Source: Nonomuraea sp. SBT364 (GTDB lineage Bacteria > Actinomycetota > Actinomycetes > Streptosporangiales > Streptosporangiaceae). From it: a stretch of DNA of 64,000 nt. The position numbers and the translations under genes were made by a program. The notes below the pieces were generated by a model. It made no database searches and was not told where the DNA came from. It saw only the letters and a list, made by a program, of their open reading frames with translations. Each line of letters opens with the position of its first letter. The first letter of the stretch is position 1. Positions 1 through 7,990 of the stretch are shown here, one piece after another. The DNA lies in NCBI RefSeq assembly GCF_001083785.1, contig NZ_LAVL01000022.1, forward strand, positions 1 through 64,000, read 5' to 3'.

Positions 1-100
1 TCCTTCATCGCCGCGTCGGCCATCTTCAGGGCGCCGTCGTCCAGGCCGGTGCGCTCTCGGCCGACGCCGCCCTGAAGATGGCCGACGCGGCGATGAAGGA
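1..100. repeat. Fold-back inverted repeat at the window edge
   Basis: Bases 1-39 are the reverse complement of bases 62-100 with one mismatch (34 against 67); the inner 33 bases (1-33 and 68-100) pair perfectly. The arms are separated by 22 bases. The right arm codes for the start of the GlcG-like protein, so the left arm is an inverted copy of coding sequence beginning exactly at base 1. This looks more like a fold-back assembly or library artefact at a contig end than a regulatory hairpin, but the sequence alone cannot decide. Confidence 0.9.
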
Positions 101-452
101 GGCGGCGAAGCTGAAGCAGCGCGTCACGGTGGTGATCGTCGACCGGTCCGGCGTGACCCGGCTGGTGCTGAAGGGCGACGGCGCGGGCCCGCAGACCGAG
201 GAGTCCGCCCGGCGCAAGGCCTTCACCGCGGTCTCCTTCGGCAGGGCGACCAGCGAACTCGCCAAGGGCGTGACCGGCTCGGGCCCGACCATCGCCGACA
301 TCCCGGGCACCCTGTTCCTCGCCGGCGGCGTGCCCGTCGCCTCCGGCGGCGCTCCCGTCGCGGGCATCGGCATCGGCGGCGCGCCCAGCGGCGACCTCGA
401 CGAGGCCATCGCCCGGGCCGGCGTCAAGGCGGTCGCCGGGCAGCTCGGCTGA
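3..452 (+). CDS. GlcG/HbpS family (DUF336) protein, 5' partial
   Basis: The frame is open from base 3, and recognisable family sequence starts near base 54 (ALSADAALKMADAAMKEA). The first in-frame ATG is 78, which would give 124 residues. The remainder follows the GlcG/HbpS fold: VTVVIVDRSG strand, the KAFTAVSFGRAT segment and the glycine-rich end GGVPVASGG..VAGIGIGGAPSG. HbpS-type members bind haem or act as extracellular redox sensors, and others sit in glycolate operons. Here no such partner is visible, so the specific role is unknown. Most of the N-terminus upstream of base 40 is probably not genuine, because it lies in the inverted repeat. Confidence 0.8.
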   Translation, partial: LHRRVGHLQGAVVQAGALSADAALKMADAAMKEAAKLKQRVTVVIVDRSGVTRLVLKGDGAGPQTEESARRKAFTAVSFGRATSELAKGVTGSGPTIADIPGTLFLAGGVPVASGGAPVAGIGIGGAPSGDLDEAIARAGVKAVAGQLG

Positions 453-480
453 GGCCGCCGTGCGACGGCAGGATGATGGA

Positions 481-1152
481 ATGAAGCGCCGCACGCTGCT
501 GACCTCAGGGCTGACCCTGCTGCTGGCGGCCTGCGGTGCCGATTCGGAAGGAGACAAGGTGCGCAACGAGGAACTCCTGGCCGCGGCGGCGCGCGGTGAC
601 ACCGCCGCCGTGCGCGACGCGCTGGCGTCCGGGGCCGACGTCGACGCCCGTGACGGGCAGCGCCGGACCGCTCTGCTGCTCGCCGCCGCGGCCGACCACG
701 TCGAGACGGCGAAGCTGCTCGTCGCCGCCGGCGCCGACCCCGACGCGCGGGACTCCAGGCAGGACACCCCCTGGCTGGTCACCGGCGTCACCGGGAGCGT
801 CGCGATGCTCCGGGCGCTTCTCCCGGCGGGACCGGACCTGACCGTCCGCAACCGCTACGGGGGCGTCTCCCTCATCCCCGCCTGCGAGCGCGGGCACGTC
901 GACTACGTACGCGAGGTGCTCAAGACCGGCATCGACGTCAACCACGTCAACGACCTCGGCTGGACGGGTCTCCTGGAAGCGGTCATCCTGGGCGACGGCG
1001 GCCCCGCCCACCAGGAGATCGTCCGCCTGCTGATCGCCGCCGGAGCCGACGTCGACCTGGCCGACCGCGACGGCGTCACCCCGCTCGCGCACGCCGTCGC
1101 CAAGCATCAGGCCGAGGTGGCCGCCCTGCTCCGGGCCGCCGGTGCACACTGA
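481..1152 (+). CDS. Ankyrin-repeat lipoprotein
   Basis: The 223-residue product starts with a lipoprotein signal: a KRR charged start, a hydrophobic stretch and the lipobox LLAAC with Cys18. The ATG at 481 is preferred over the GTG at 460 because it places the signal peptide at the N-terminus. About five ankyrin repeats follow (residues 25-220), seen as repeated ASGADVDARDG, AAGADPDARD, TGIDVNHVND and AAGADVDLADRDGVTPL turns. Ankyrin repeats are protein-binding scaffolds, and here one would be displayed on the outer face of the membrane. It lies 28 bases after the GlcG-like gene in the same direction, so co-transcription is likely. Confidence 0.85.
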   Translation: MKRRTLLTSGLTLLLAACGADSEGDKVRNEELLAAAARGDTAAVRDALASGADVDARDGQRRTALLLAAAADHVETAKLLVAAGADPDARDSRQDTPWLVTGVTGSVAMLRALLPAGPDLTVRNRYGGVSLIPACERGHVDYVREVLKTGIDVNHVNDLGWTGLLEAVILGDGGPAHQEIVRLLIAAGADVDLADRDGVTPLAHAVAKHQAEVAALLRAAGAH

Positions 1153-1160
1153 CGGGGTGA

Positions 1161-1550
1161 CTAGGCCGCGGAGCGCCCCGCCGAAGCGAGCGTGCGGAGA
1201 ACCTCCCCGGTCAGGTCGGTGTTCGACGGGAGTTCGAGCACGCTCTGCCGGCAGTCGCCGGGGTCGCGGACGTGCGGATCGGGCGTCAGCCACGCGTCGG
1301 GGGACTCCCCGGCGCAATCCAGGACGATGATGTCGTAGCCGGGGCCAAGTGTGCGCCCGGGCGCGGGGGCCGTCACCGTGACGGTCGGTCCGGCGACGAC
1401 GGCGGGCGGATCGCCCGTCACGGCCCCGACCATGCCGGTGATCGTCGAGCACGTGGCCGCCAGGGCGCTGACGAGGGCGAGCGCCGCGAGTTGCTCGGTG
1501 GTGAGCCGGATGCCGCCGCGAGCCGGCCGGCGGTGACGTCCTCGGACCAT
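1161..1550 (-). CDS. Small membrane-anchored protein of unknown function
   Basis: No family is recognised in these 129 residues. The N-terminus is Arg-rich (MVRGRHRRPARGG), followed by one membrane segment at about residues 19-45. The rest would be extracytoplasmic and carries two cysteines (near residues 79 and 99) that could pair. It converges on the ankyrin gene and lies downstream of the CopD-like gene on the same strand. Coding is supported by high GC at third positions and a continuous frame, but there is no homology argument, so this remains a moderate call. Confidence 0.5.
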   Translation of the reverse strand: MVRGRHRRPARGGIRLTTEQLAALALVSALAATCSTITGMVGAVTGDPPAVVAGPTVTVTAPAPGRTLGPGYDIIVLDCAGESPDAWLTPDPHVRDPGDCRQSVLELPSNTDLTGEVLRTLASAGRSAA

Positions 1551-1592
1551 ACCCCCATGCTACGCGTGGTGCTGGGTCGACTGCAGTGAGTA

Positions 1593-2030
1593 TCAGGTCA
1601 CCGGCAGCGCCGTGGCCAGGAGGACCACGCCCATCGAGCCGATCAGCGACGACACCGCCAGGGCGCGGGCCGGGCCGCGCCGTCCCGAGCCGCTCGCCCA
1701 GCCGTGCAGCGCGGCGGCCACCATGACCGCGCAGAACAGGACCAGCTTCGCCGCCAGGATCCGCCCGTACCCCGGCTCGGCCAGGGAGGCCCAGGTGACG
1801 CCCTTGTGCCGGGCGATCGCCACGCCGGTGGCGAGCTGCACGGGCAGGAACACCGCGACGGTGATCAGCCCGAACCGGCGGCCGACGGCGGTGAGCAGCT
1901 GGGCGCGCCGCTGGTCGTCGAGCAGGCGGCGGGCCGACGGCAGCACCACGAGCGAGACCGTGAGCTGCCCGCCGACCCACAACGCCGCCGCCAGCACGTG
2001 CAGGAACCGCACCACCGCCCACCAGGTCAT
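1593..2030 (-). CDS. CopD-domain-like four-helix membrane protein
   Basis: The start at 2030 is set by a GGAAAGGA ribosome site about 10 bases upstream and gives 145 residues beginning MTWWAVVRFLHVLAAALWVGG. That N-terminal helix with a His in an LHxLAAAxWVG pattern is typical of the CopD (copper resistance D) and related integral membrane families. Three further hydrophobic segments follow near residues 48-68, 82-105 and 118-140. CopD proteins are associated with copper uptake, but no other copper genes lie nearby, so the substrate is not established. An upstream in-frame start at 2138 exists but lacks a ribosome site. Confidence 0.65.
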   Translation of the reverse strand: MTWWAVVRFLHVLAAALWVGGQLTVSLVVLPSARRLLDDQRRAQLLTAVGRRFGLITVAVFLPVQLATGVAIARHKGVTWASLAEPGYGRILAAKLVLFCAVMVAAALHGWASGSGRRGPARALAVSSLIGSMGVVLLATALPVT

Positions 2031-2191
2031 ACGGGTACGTCCTTTCCGATCGTGCCGAACGGCGCCCTGACCGGCTCGTCCTGCACCAGAACCTACTCCC
2101 GGGCCAGGAGTGAGGGCTGAGCGCCATGGCTTGATCAACTTTGCGGTGACTCGCTAGGGTTGGGCGCCTTTGACCGCTCCGCCTCCAGGGG

Positions 2192-4528
2192 ATGGCCATG
2201 CGCCGCTACCGTTTCGGCAGGATCGCCGCCGTGATCGCGCTCGGGTACTTGGCCGCGATCGGCGTGCTGGGCGCCGTCGCGCCGGCCACCGACCGGGACG
2301 ACCTCCTCTGGAGGATCGTCACCCGATCCCCCGGCACGGACTGGTACTTCGGCCCCGAAGACGCGTTGACCGTCCCGTGGTGGCTGGCGCTCGTCCTGGT
2401 CCTCATCGGGGCAGTGCAGGCGTGGGCCCTGTGGCAGGTGCTGCGCGGGCGCACCCGTGGCGAGCTGACACCCCGGGGCAGGAAGGTCGGCCTGCTGCGG
2501 TCCGCCCTGTATCTCGACGTCGGCTACAGCCTGATCGCCATCGTCAGCATCCCGCTGATCAGTGCGTTGGAGATCTACTGGCTCTGGACGGTGACGGGGA
2601 TCGCCTCCCTTCTCGTGCAGCAGGCCGTCGTCTGGCTGTTCTTCCTGGTGCTCCGGGACGTCGTCTCCCGCAGGCTGCGGCTGTTCTCCCTCGTCACCGG
2701 CACCATCGCCGCCCTGAGCGGCATCGGTGAGGAGATCGCGGATGCCGCCGGCCTGCTCTTCGCCGGTGAAATCTGCAGCCTTGCCGGCGGGTACGGCCAT
2801 GTCTGGCTGGCGTGGGCCGGGTCGATCATGATCGCCCAGGTCAGGGACCCTCGCTGGAGCGCGGCGACCGTCCGGATCGGCGTCGTCTCGCTGGTGGTGT
2901 TCGTTCTCCAGCCCAGCGGGATGGTCTCCTTCGGCGGCAACGGGTTCCCGTACATCCTCATGGTCTACACACTCCTCGGCGCCGTCAGCGTCTTCGGCCT
3001 GGTGTGGAACGCCAGGACCGCCCACGAGCTGGCGAACCCCCTCCCGCGGCCGGTCCCACGGCCGGTCCCACGGCCGGCGCCGGCCCGTGCGGCAGCCAGG
3101 TGGTGGCCGGTGGCCGCCGTGGCGGTCGCGCTCCCGCTGATCCCCGCCGCCGTCAACCTCGCCCAGGGCAGGTATCACTGGATCGGCCCCAGAGGCGTGA
3201 TCGAGTACTACGTCCGGGTGGACGGGGGCAGCGGGCACGCGCTGACCTGGCTCGCCCTGGACGTCCTCGTCGGCGTCGGCGGCCCCGCGCTGCTCGTCCT
3301 GGCCGCCGTCCTGCGCCGCACCCGCCGCGTCGTCCGGTTGACGACGCTGACGCTGACCGTCGCCTCGGCCGTGGGCCTCGTCAGCGCGTTCACGGCGACG
3401 CCGGTGACGGACGGCTTCTACGAGGGCATGCAGATCTATCCGGAGGGGCTGTTCACGAAGGGGGACGACGGTGAGATCTTCCTGGGCATCTCACCGTCGT
3501 GGTACGCCGCGGCCCTGCTCGCCTCCGCCCTGCTCCTGGCGGCGCTGTACCCGGCGGCGCCGGCCCCGCGCGTACGCCGTCGCGTGCTGCCGGCCGCGCT
3601 CGCCACGCTGCTCGCGCTCGGGTTCGTGCCCGTGGCGGACCAGTCCCTCGGCCCGGCCACCGCGGCCGCGGACTGCCACCCGCGTGAGTCGTGGAGGGGT
3701 GAGCCCGAGGAGCCCGAGCTCACCCGGGACCAGCGCTTCGTGTGCTCCTTCCGGCAGGGAAAACTGATCGAGTTCCCCGACTCGACGCCCGACGCCGTGA
3801 TCCTCGCCCACGCCCGGCGGCTGTGCGGCGTCTACACCCGCGACGATCCCCAGGAGGTCGCCCGCCTTCAGGCGCTGGAGGGGCTGACGCGCGACGCCCT
3901 GGTCCATCCGCTCGCGGAGATCTGCCCCGGCGCCGCCGCCGTGGTCCAGGCCGCGGCCGCCGAGCAGGACCGGGAGATGCGGGAGTGGCAGGACGACTCG
4001 CAGCGCCTGTGCGACTCGGCCACGAGCCATCGCCCGCTCATCGATCCGGCCAAGGCGATCCGCCTGAAGGAACCCCAGAGGACGGACTACGGTGTCCTGG
4101 ACGCGTTCGAGCCGACGGAGGAGCACGCGGACCCGTTCGAGGACGGGCTGCTGGATCAGGCCCTGGACGACGGCCTGGTCGCCGCCCTGCCGGGCCACCT
4201 GATGATCGTCACGCACTCCGACTTCGACCTGTGCGTCACCCTGGAGACCTACACGCGCCGACCGCCGGTGGAGACCAAGGGCTGGGACCACGTCGCCGAG
4301 GTCGGCTACCTGAGCCCCACCGGTGACATCGTGCTCAGGGACGACCTGAGCGGCACCGAGTTCCCCGACCTCTCACTGAACGGCCGCGCGGGGCACTACC
4401 GCATCCGCGTGCACTACGACTGGTTCGCGTGGAAGGGCCTGCACGAAGGGGGCCAACGCCTGCTGATCATGGCGTACCCCGGCAAGGGGGACGAACCGGT
4501 GACCTACCGCAAGCCGCCCAAGCGGTGA
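2192..4528 (+). CDS. Large multispanning membrane protein with extracytoplasmic C-terminal domain
   Basis: The 778-residue product is not assigned to a family. Residues 1-275 hold about seven hydrophobic helices. A proline-rich linker (PRPVPRPVPRPAP, residues 286-298) is encoded by a 12-base tandem repeat at 3047-3077. A second helical block spans about 305-495. The last 280 residues are soluble, with paired-looking cysteines (CHPRES, RFVCSF, RRLCGV, EICPGA) and a beta-rich end from about residue 690 that carries another Cys (FDLCVTLE). The architecture suggests a membrane-anchored extracellular sensor or binding protein. ATG 2198 is an alternative start. Confidence 0.6.
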   Translation: MAMRRYRFGRIAAVIALGYLAAIGVLGAVAPATDRDDLLWRIVTRSPGTDWYFGPEDALTVPWWLALVLVLIGAVQAWALWQVLRGRTRGELTPRGRKVGLLRSALYLDVGYSLIAIVSIPLISALEIYWLWTVTGIASLLVQQAVVWLFFLVLRDVVSRRLRLFSLVTGTIAALSGIGEEIADAAGLLFAGEICSLAGGYGHVWLAWAGSIMIAQVRDPRWSAATVRIGVVSLVVFVLQPSGMVSFGGNGFPYILMVYTLLGAVSVFGLVWNARTAHELANPLPRPVPRPVPRPAPARAAARWWPVAAVAVALPLIPAAVNLAQGRYHWIGPRGVIEYYVRVDGGSGHALTWLALDVLVGVGGPALLVLAAVLRRTRRVVRLTTLTLTVASAVGLVSAFTATPVTDGFYEGMQIYPEGLFTKGDDGEIFLGISPSWYAAALLASALLLAALYPAAPAPRVRRRVLPAALATLLALGFVPVADQSLGPATAAADCHPRESWRGEPEEPELTRDQRFVCSFRQGKLIEFPDSTPDAVILAHARRLCGVYTRDDPQEVARLQALEGLTRDALVHPLAEICPGAAAVVQAAAAEQDREMREWQDDSQRLCDSATSHRPLIDPAKAIRLKEPQRTDYGVLDAFEPTEEHADPFEDGLLDQALDDGLVAALPGHLMIVTHSDFDLCVTLETYTRRPPVETKGWDHVAEVGYLSPTGDIVLRDDLSGTEFPDLSLNGRAGHYRIRVHYDWFAWKGLHEGGQRLLIMAYPGKGDEPVTYRKPPKR

Positions 4529-4663
4529 GCCGGCCCCTCGCCGGGGTTGTCAGGAGTCGCGCCCATCGGCGTTGCCCGAGGTGATGCCGAACATCTCGTG
4601 GGTCAGGCGGCGCTTCCAGGGCCGCCGAAGGATGGCGTGAGTGAGGCGGCGGGTGGCCCGCGG

Positions 4664-5194
4664 TCAGGCGAGCCGGCGGGCCAGCACCTGTCCCGGCCAG
4701 GTCCCGTACAGGAACGGCTCAGTGGGAGTGAAACCGTTGCGTTCGTAGAACGCGACCAGTTGGCCCCCGCCGCCGGCCCAGCAGTCGACCCGCAGCAGCT
4801 CCACGCCGGCCCGCCGGGTCTCGTCCGCGGCGTGGGCCAGGAGCGTCGCCCCGATGCCCCGGCCGGCGTGGCGCCGGTCGGAGATCAGCAGCCGGACGTA
4901 CCGCTCCGGCTCCCCGGCAGGCGCGATGGGCATCTCGGGGCTGGGGCCGGGGTGCAGCACCATCGCTCCGACCGGCGCCCCGGCCAGCTCGGCGATGTAG
5001 GGGGCGCTGTCGGCCATGAGCGCTTCGATCTTCGCCTTCGCGCCGGGCTTCTGCGAGTACGGTGTCGTGCCCCACTGCTCGGTGTTGCCCCGGGCGTTCA
5101 TCCAGACCACCGCGGCGTCGAGCATGTCCAGCACGGCAGGCGCGTCGGCCAGGCTGCCCGGTCTGATCCGTATGCCATGTTCTGTGTCGTTCAC
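4664..5194 (-). CDS. GNAT family N-acetyltransferase
   Basis: A GCN5-related acetyltransferase fold is visible: an N-terminal IRPGSLADAPAVLDMLD start helix and the acetyl-CoA pyrophosphate loop RRHAGRGIGATLL (R/QxxGxG/A motif A). Further on come the strand LLRVDCWAGG and the YERNGFTPTE motif B region. The GTG at 5194 is chosen because the family sequence starts a few residues later; in-frame codons upstream would add unrelated residues. The substrate cannot be inferred. It lies alone between the large membrane protein and a divergently placed secreted GDPD-like gene. Confidence 0.8.
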   Translation of the reverse strand: MNDTEHGIRIRPGSLADAPAVLDMLDAAVVWMNARGNTEQWGTTPYSQKPGAKAKIEALMADSAPYIAELAGAPVGAMVLHPGPSPEMPIAPAGEPERYVRLLISDRRHAGRGIGATLLAHAADETRRAGVELLRVDCWAGGGGQLVAFYERNGFTPTEPFLYGTWPGQVLARRLA

Positions 5195-5342
5195 GTGCGG
5201 AAGCTTAGACAGTGACCGACGGCGCAGGGGCCGGGCGCACCACCCGGCGCCGCCGCTCTTGATCATGTGAGGTCCGGCGCATACGCTGCCCGTACGGATC
5301 ACTCCCTTGTCCAGCACCCCTCATGGACGGAGCCGGACCCTC

Positions 5343-6137
5343 GTGAAGCTCAGGACGAAGGCGGCGATCGCCGCATCGCTCACCATGACCACCTGCGTGA
5401 CCACCTCCATGGCCGCCTCACCGGCTGCCCACGCGCTCGCCTGCCCGCCGGTCTTCGGGCACGGCGGCTACCCCTCGGGCCCGAACCCGTGGGACCGCGA
5501 CCAGGTCCGCCAGCCCAACAACGTCCGAGCCCTGAACGACCAGAAGGCCTGGGGCGCCGACGGCGTGGAAGGCGACGTCCAGCTCACCCGGCAGGGCACC
5601 AAGGCCGTCATGTGGCACAACACCACCACCAACGGGCTGACGGGCACCCGGAAGAACATCACCGCCCTCTGGTGGACGGCCGGGAGCGACAACCTGCGCG
5701 ATCGCCGCATCGCGCGCGGCCCGTACCAGGGAGAGCAGGTCTACACGCTGCGGCAGTGGCTCGACCACGTACGCTCACGCGGTCTGATCGCCCTGCTGGA
5801 GGTCAAGCCCGAGGCCAGGGCCGTGCTGTCCGACCCCGCGTACGCGACGGCCGCCTGGAAGGAGATCTCCGACCCGATCAGGGAACGCCAGGCTGCGCAG
5901 CGCATCCTCGTCTACTCCCAGGACTCCTGGATCCAGGCCGAGCTCGGCAGGCGGCACCCGGGGCTGCTCAAGGGAGCCGAGGCCCGCTGGACCGACGGCG
6001 TGGGCTGGGAGGAGCCGCCGCCCGCCTGGAGCGGCAACGCGAGCCGCTGGCAGGAGGTGCTGAACCAGGCGCCGAAGAGCGTGATGACCAACTACCCCAA
6101 GGAGTACCGCGCCTGGCTCACCGGCAAGTGCGGCTGA
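5343..6137 (+). CDS. Secreted glycerophosphodiester phosphodiesterase-like protein
   Basis: The product has a signal peptide (residues 1-31, KLRTKAAIAAS start and an AAHA cleavage region), then a GDPD-type TIM barrel. The first catalytic motif is FGHGGYP (HRG position), followed by GVEGDVQLTRQGTK (acid pair) and VMWHNTTTN (second His-Asn). A second strand motif, IALLEVKPEAR, carries the usual Glu and Lys. These enzymes hydrolyse glycerophosphodiesters to glycerol-3-phosphate outside the cell. GTG 5343 places the signal peptide correctly; a TTG at 5307 would add 12 residues. The 3' end overlaps the convergent NodB-like gene by 20 bases. Confidence 0.75.
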   Translation: MKLRTKAAIAASLTMTTCVTTSMAASPAAHALACPPVFGHGGYPSGPNPWDRDQVRQPNNVRALNDQKAWGADGVEGDVQLTRQGTKAVMWHNTTTNGLTGTRKNITALWWTAGSDNLRDRRIARGPYQGEQVYTLRQWLDHVRSRGLIALLEVKPEARAVLSDPAYATAAWKEISDPIRERQAAQRILVYSQDSWIQAELGRRHPGLLKGAEARWTDGVGWEEPPPAWSGNASRWQEVLNQAPKSVMTNYPKEYRAWLTGKCG

Positions 6138-6849
6138 CCGGGCGCGGGGACGCACCCGCCCGGAAGGGGCAGGCGATGCGCTGGATCATCGTGTTGCTGA
6201 TCTGGTAGCGGTAGCCGGCGTCCCTGACGGCCGCGTCCTGGTCCGGGCTGGTGCCGTGCGGCGTGCCGTACAGCCAGACGAAGGCGGCGGCCTCGCGGCC
6301 GGTGACGCGTTCCACGTCCCTGCGGGGCTTGAGGATCTCCCGCTCGACGTCCTCGGCGGTCCGGACCTTGGCGATCTGCTCGTGGGACCCGGTGTGCGGG
6401 ATCACCACGTGCCGCTCGGCGATCGCCGCGACCTCGTCCCAGGTCATCGCCAGCCGATCGGCGGCGAGCTCCTCCTCCACCAGGTCGATGTGGTGGGCCT
6501 CCGCGAAGGCGCGCTGGTCGGGGACCGGGCAGTCGATGAACCGGGTGATCACCGGGAACCAGGCCACGATACCCAGCTCGTCGCAGATGGGGGCGGCGAC
6601 GGTGGCGTTGTTCAGGTAGCCCTCGTAGAAGACGGGGATGAAGCCGGGCCGGTCCAGCCGCCACTCCCCCGTGGCATAGAAGTGGTCCAGGTCCTCCAGG
6701 GTCACGCACGCGAAGGAGGCGGCGTAGGCGGCCAGTTCCTCGCGCAGTTGCCCTGCCATGGAGTGCGGGGTGTTGTGGTAGTTGACCACGCGGAGGTACC
6801 TGCCCTCGCGCAGTGCCGTCCTGTGCTGCTCGAAGCCGTGGTCGGTCAC
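6118..6849 (-). CDS. NodB-fold polysaccharide deacetylase-like protein with altered metal motif
   Basis: This 243-residue protein matches the NodB homology fold. It has a first strand motif FIPVFYEGYLNN where active enzymes have TFDDGY, a second motif HTGSHE that keeps the H(S/T)xxH metal ligands, and a late WLYGTPHG strand. Replacement of the Asp-Asp pair by Tyr-Glu makes normal catalysis uncertain. No signal peptide is present, so it is probably cytoplasmic. GTG 6849 overlaps the upstream TGA as GTGA, indicating translational coupling. As last gene of the leftward sugar operon it could deacetylate an N-acetyl sugar intermediate; that is inference. Confidence 0.7.
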   Translation of the reverse strand: MTDHGFEQHRTALREGRYLRVVNYHNTPHSMAGQLREELAAYAASFACVTLEDLDHFYATGEWRLDRPGFIPVFYEGYLNNATVAAPICDELGIVAWFPVITRFIDCPVPDQRAFAEAHHIDLVEEELAADRLAMTWDEVAAIAERHVVIPHTGSHEQIAKVRTAEDVEREILKPRRDVERVTGREAAAFVWLYGTPHGTSPDQDAAVRDAGYRYQISNTMIQRIACPFRAGASPRPVSRTCR

Positions 6850-7139
6850 GACCGGCCCTCCTCGTCGAAGTGTGCCCTGGCCAGGACGGTGATCACCGAG
6901 GCCAGGGATTTCAGGTCGCTGTCGCCCGCCTCGGGGCGCAGCAGTTCCCGGTAGTGGCCGGTCAGCCGGCTCAGCTCCGGGCCTTCGGCCAGCGCCCGCC
7001 CGTCGCGCACCGCCGGCAACGCGCCGGTCGGGTCCTCCAGGGCGAGGAACATCGGAATGCCCTCGCGTTCGAGTGCCCGCTGTTCGCAGTCGGCCAGGAC
7101 CCCCGCCGCGTCCGGGTGGGGGGTGTAGCTCGGATTCAT
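6846..7139 (-). CDS. Small unknown protein in the leftward sugar operon
   Basis: The 97-residue soluble protein (MNPSYTPHPDAAG start) has no recognisable domain, membrane segment or signal. Its ATG overlaps the stop of the aldolase gene (ATGA) and its own TGA overlaps the next GTG (GTGA), so it is embedded in a tightly coupled operon and is very likely translated. The C-terminal half, from about residue 45, is predicted helical (LSRLTGHYRELL, LKSLASVITVLARAHF). It may be an accessory subunit of the flanking NodB-like protein or aldolase, but no function can be assigned. Confidence 0.7.
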   Translation of the reverse strand: MNPSYTPHPDAAGVLADCEQRALEREGIPMFLALEDPTGALPAVRDGRALAEGPELSRLTGHYRELLRPEAGDSDLKSLASVITVLARAHFDEEGRS

Positions 7140-7990
7140 CTGTCCTCTCCTTCGTCCGCCGGGTCGAGCACCCGGAGCAGGTGGGCGACCTGTGTGGCCA
7201 CCGCCTCACGTGCCGCGCCCAGGTATCCACGTGGGTCCACGCTCCCCTGCCGCGCGGCCAGGTGGTCACGCGCCGCGGCCGTGAAGGCCCGGTTGAGGTG
7301 GGTGGCGATGTTGATCTTCGTCATGCCGTGGCGTACGGCCTCGGCGAGGCCGCCGTCCGGCACGCCCGAGGAGCCGTGCAGCACCAGCGGCACGGGCACC
7401 GCGGCGCGCAGGCGGGCGATCAGCTCGACGTCGAGCACCGCCTCGCGCGTCAGCATGGCGTGCGAGGAGCCGACCGCCACGGCCAGGGCGTCGACAGCCG
7501 TCGCGGCGACGAACTCGGCGGCCTCGCCGGGATCGGTGCGCGCGTCCGGCGCGTGCACGCCGTCCTTGCCTCCGACCTCCCCGAGCTCGGCCTCCACGTA
7601 CCCGCCGCCCGCGTGCACGCGGGCCGCCACCCGTGCCGTGGCCGCCAGGTTCTCCCTGTACGGCAGCGCGGATGCGTCGAACATCACCGAGCCGAAGCCG
7701 AGCTCCATCGCCTGGTCGACGAGCGCCGGGCTGGTGGCGTGGTCCAGGTGGACGGCCACGGGCACCTCGGACTCCTCCGCGACGGTGAGCAGCGCCCGGC
7801 CGAGCGGCGCGAGCGATCCGTGATAGCCGACGGTGTTCTCGCTGAGCTGCAGGATCACCGGCCGGTTCACCCGGCGGGCGCCTGCCACGATGCCCTCGGC
7901 GTGCTCAAGCTGGATCACGTTGAAGGCGCCGGCGCCGCATCCCCGGGATCTGGCCCGGGCGACGATCTCGGCGGTCGAGGTCAGCGGCAC
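7136..7990 (-). CDS. Class II (zinc) ketose-bisphosphate aldolase, tagatose/fructose type
   Basis: This 284-residue enzyme carries the class II aldolase signatures: GAFNVIQLEH near residue 21, VAVHLDHA at 78-85 with catalytic Asp83 and zinc ligand His84, YVEAELGEVGG, GSSHA and LHGSSGV with further zinc ligands, then KINIAT for phosphate binding. Such enzymes split fructose- or tagatose-1,6-bisphosphate into dihydroxyacetone phosphate and glyceraldehyde-3-phosphate. The GTG at 7990 overlaps the kinase stop by 10 bases. Directly following a LacC/FruK-type kinase and a SIS isomerase, a GatY/KbaY-like tagatose-bisphosphate role is favoured, but sugar specificity is inferred. Confidence 0.88.
   Translation of the reverse strand: MPLTSTAEIVARARSRGCGAGAFNVIQLEHAEGIVAGARRVNRPVILQLSENTVGYHGSLAPLGRALLTVAEESEVPVAVHLDHATSPALVDQAMELGFGSVMFDASALPYRENLAATARVAARVHAGGGYVEAELGEVGGKDGVHAPDARTDPGEAAEFVAATAVDALAVAVGSSHAMLTREAVLDVELIARLRAAVPVPLVLHGSSGVPDGGLAEAVRHGMTKINIATHLNRAFTAAARDHLAARQGSVDPRGYLGAAREAVATQVAHLLRVLDPADEGEDR

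Noticed and set aside
3047..3077. 12-base tandem repeat that might be a VNTR or regulatory repeat
   Set aside because: It lies inside a coding frame and simply encodes an Arg-Pro-Val-Pro linker with only 2.6 copies.
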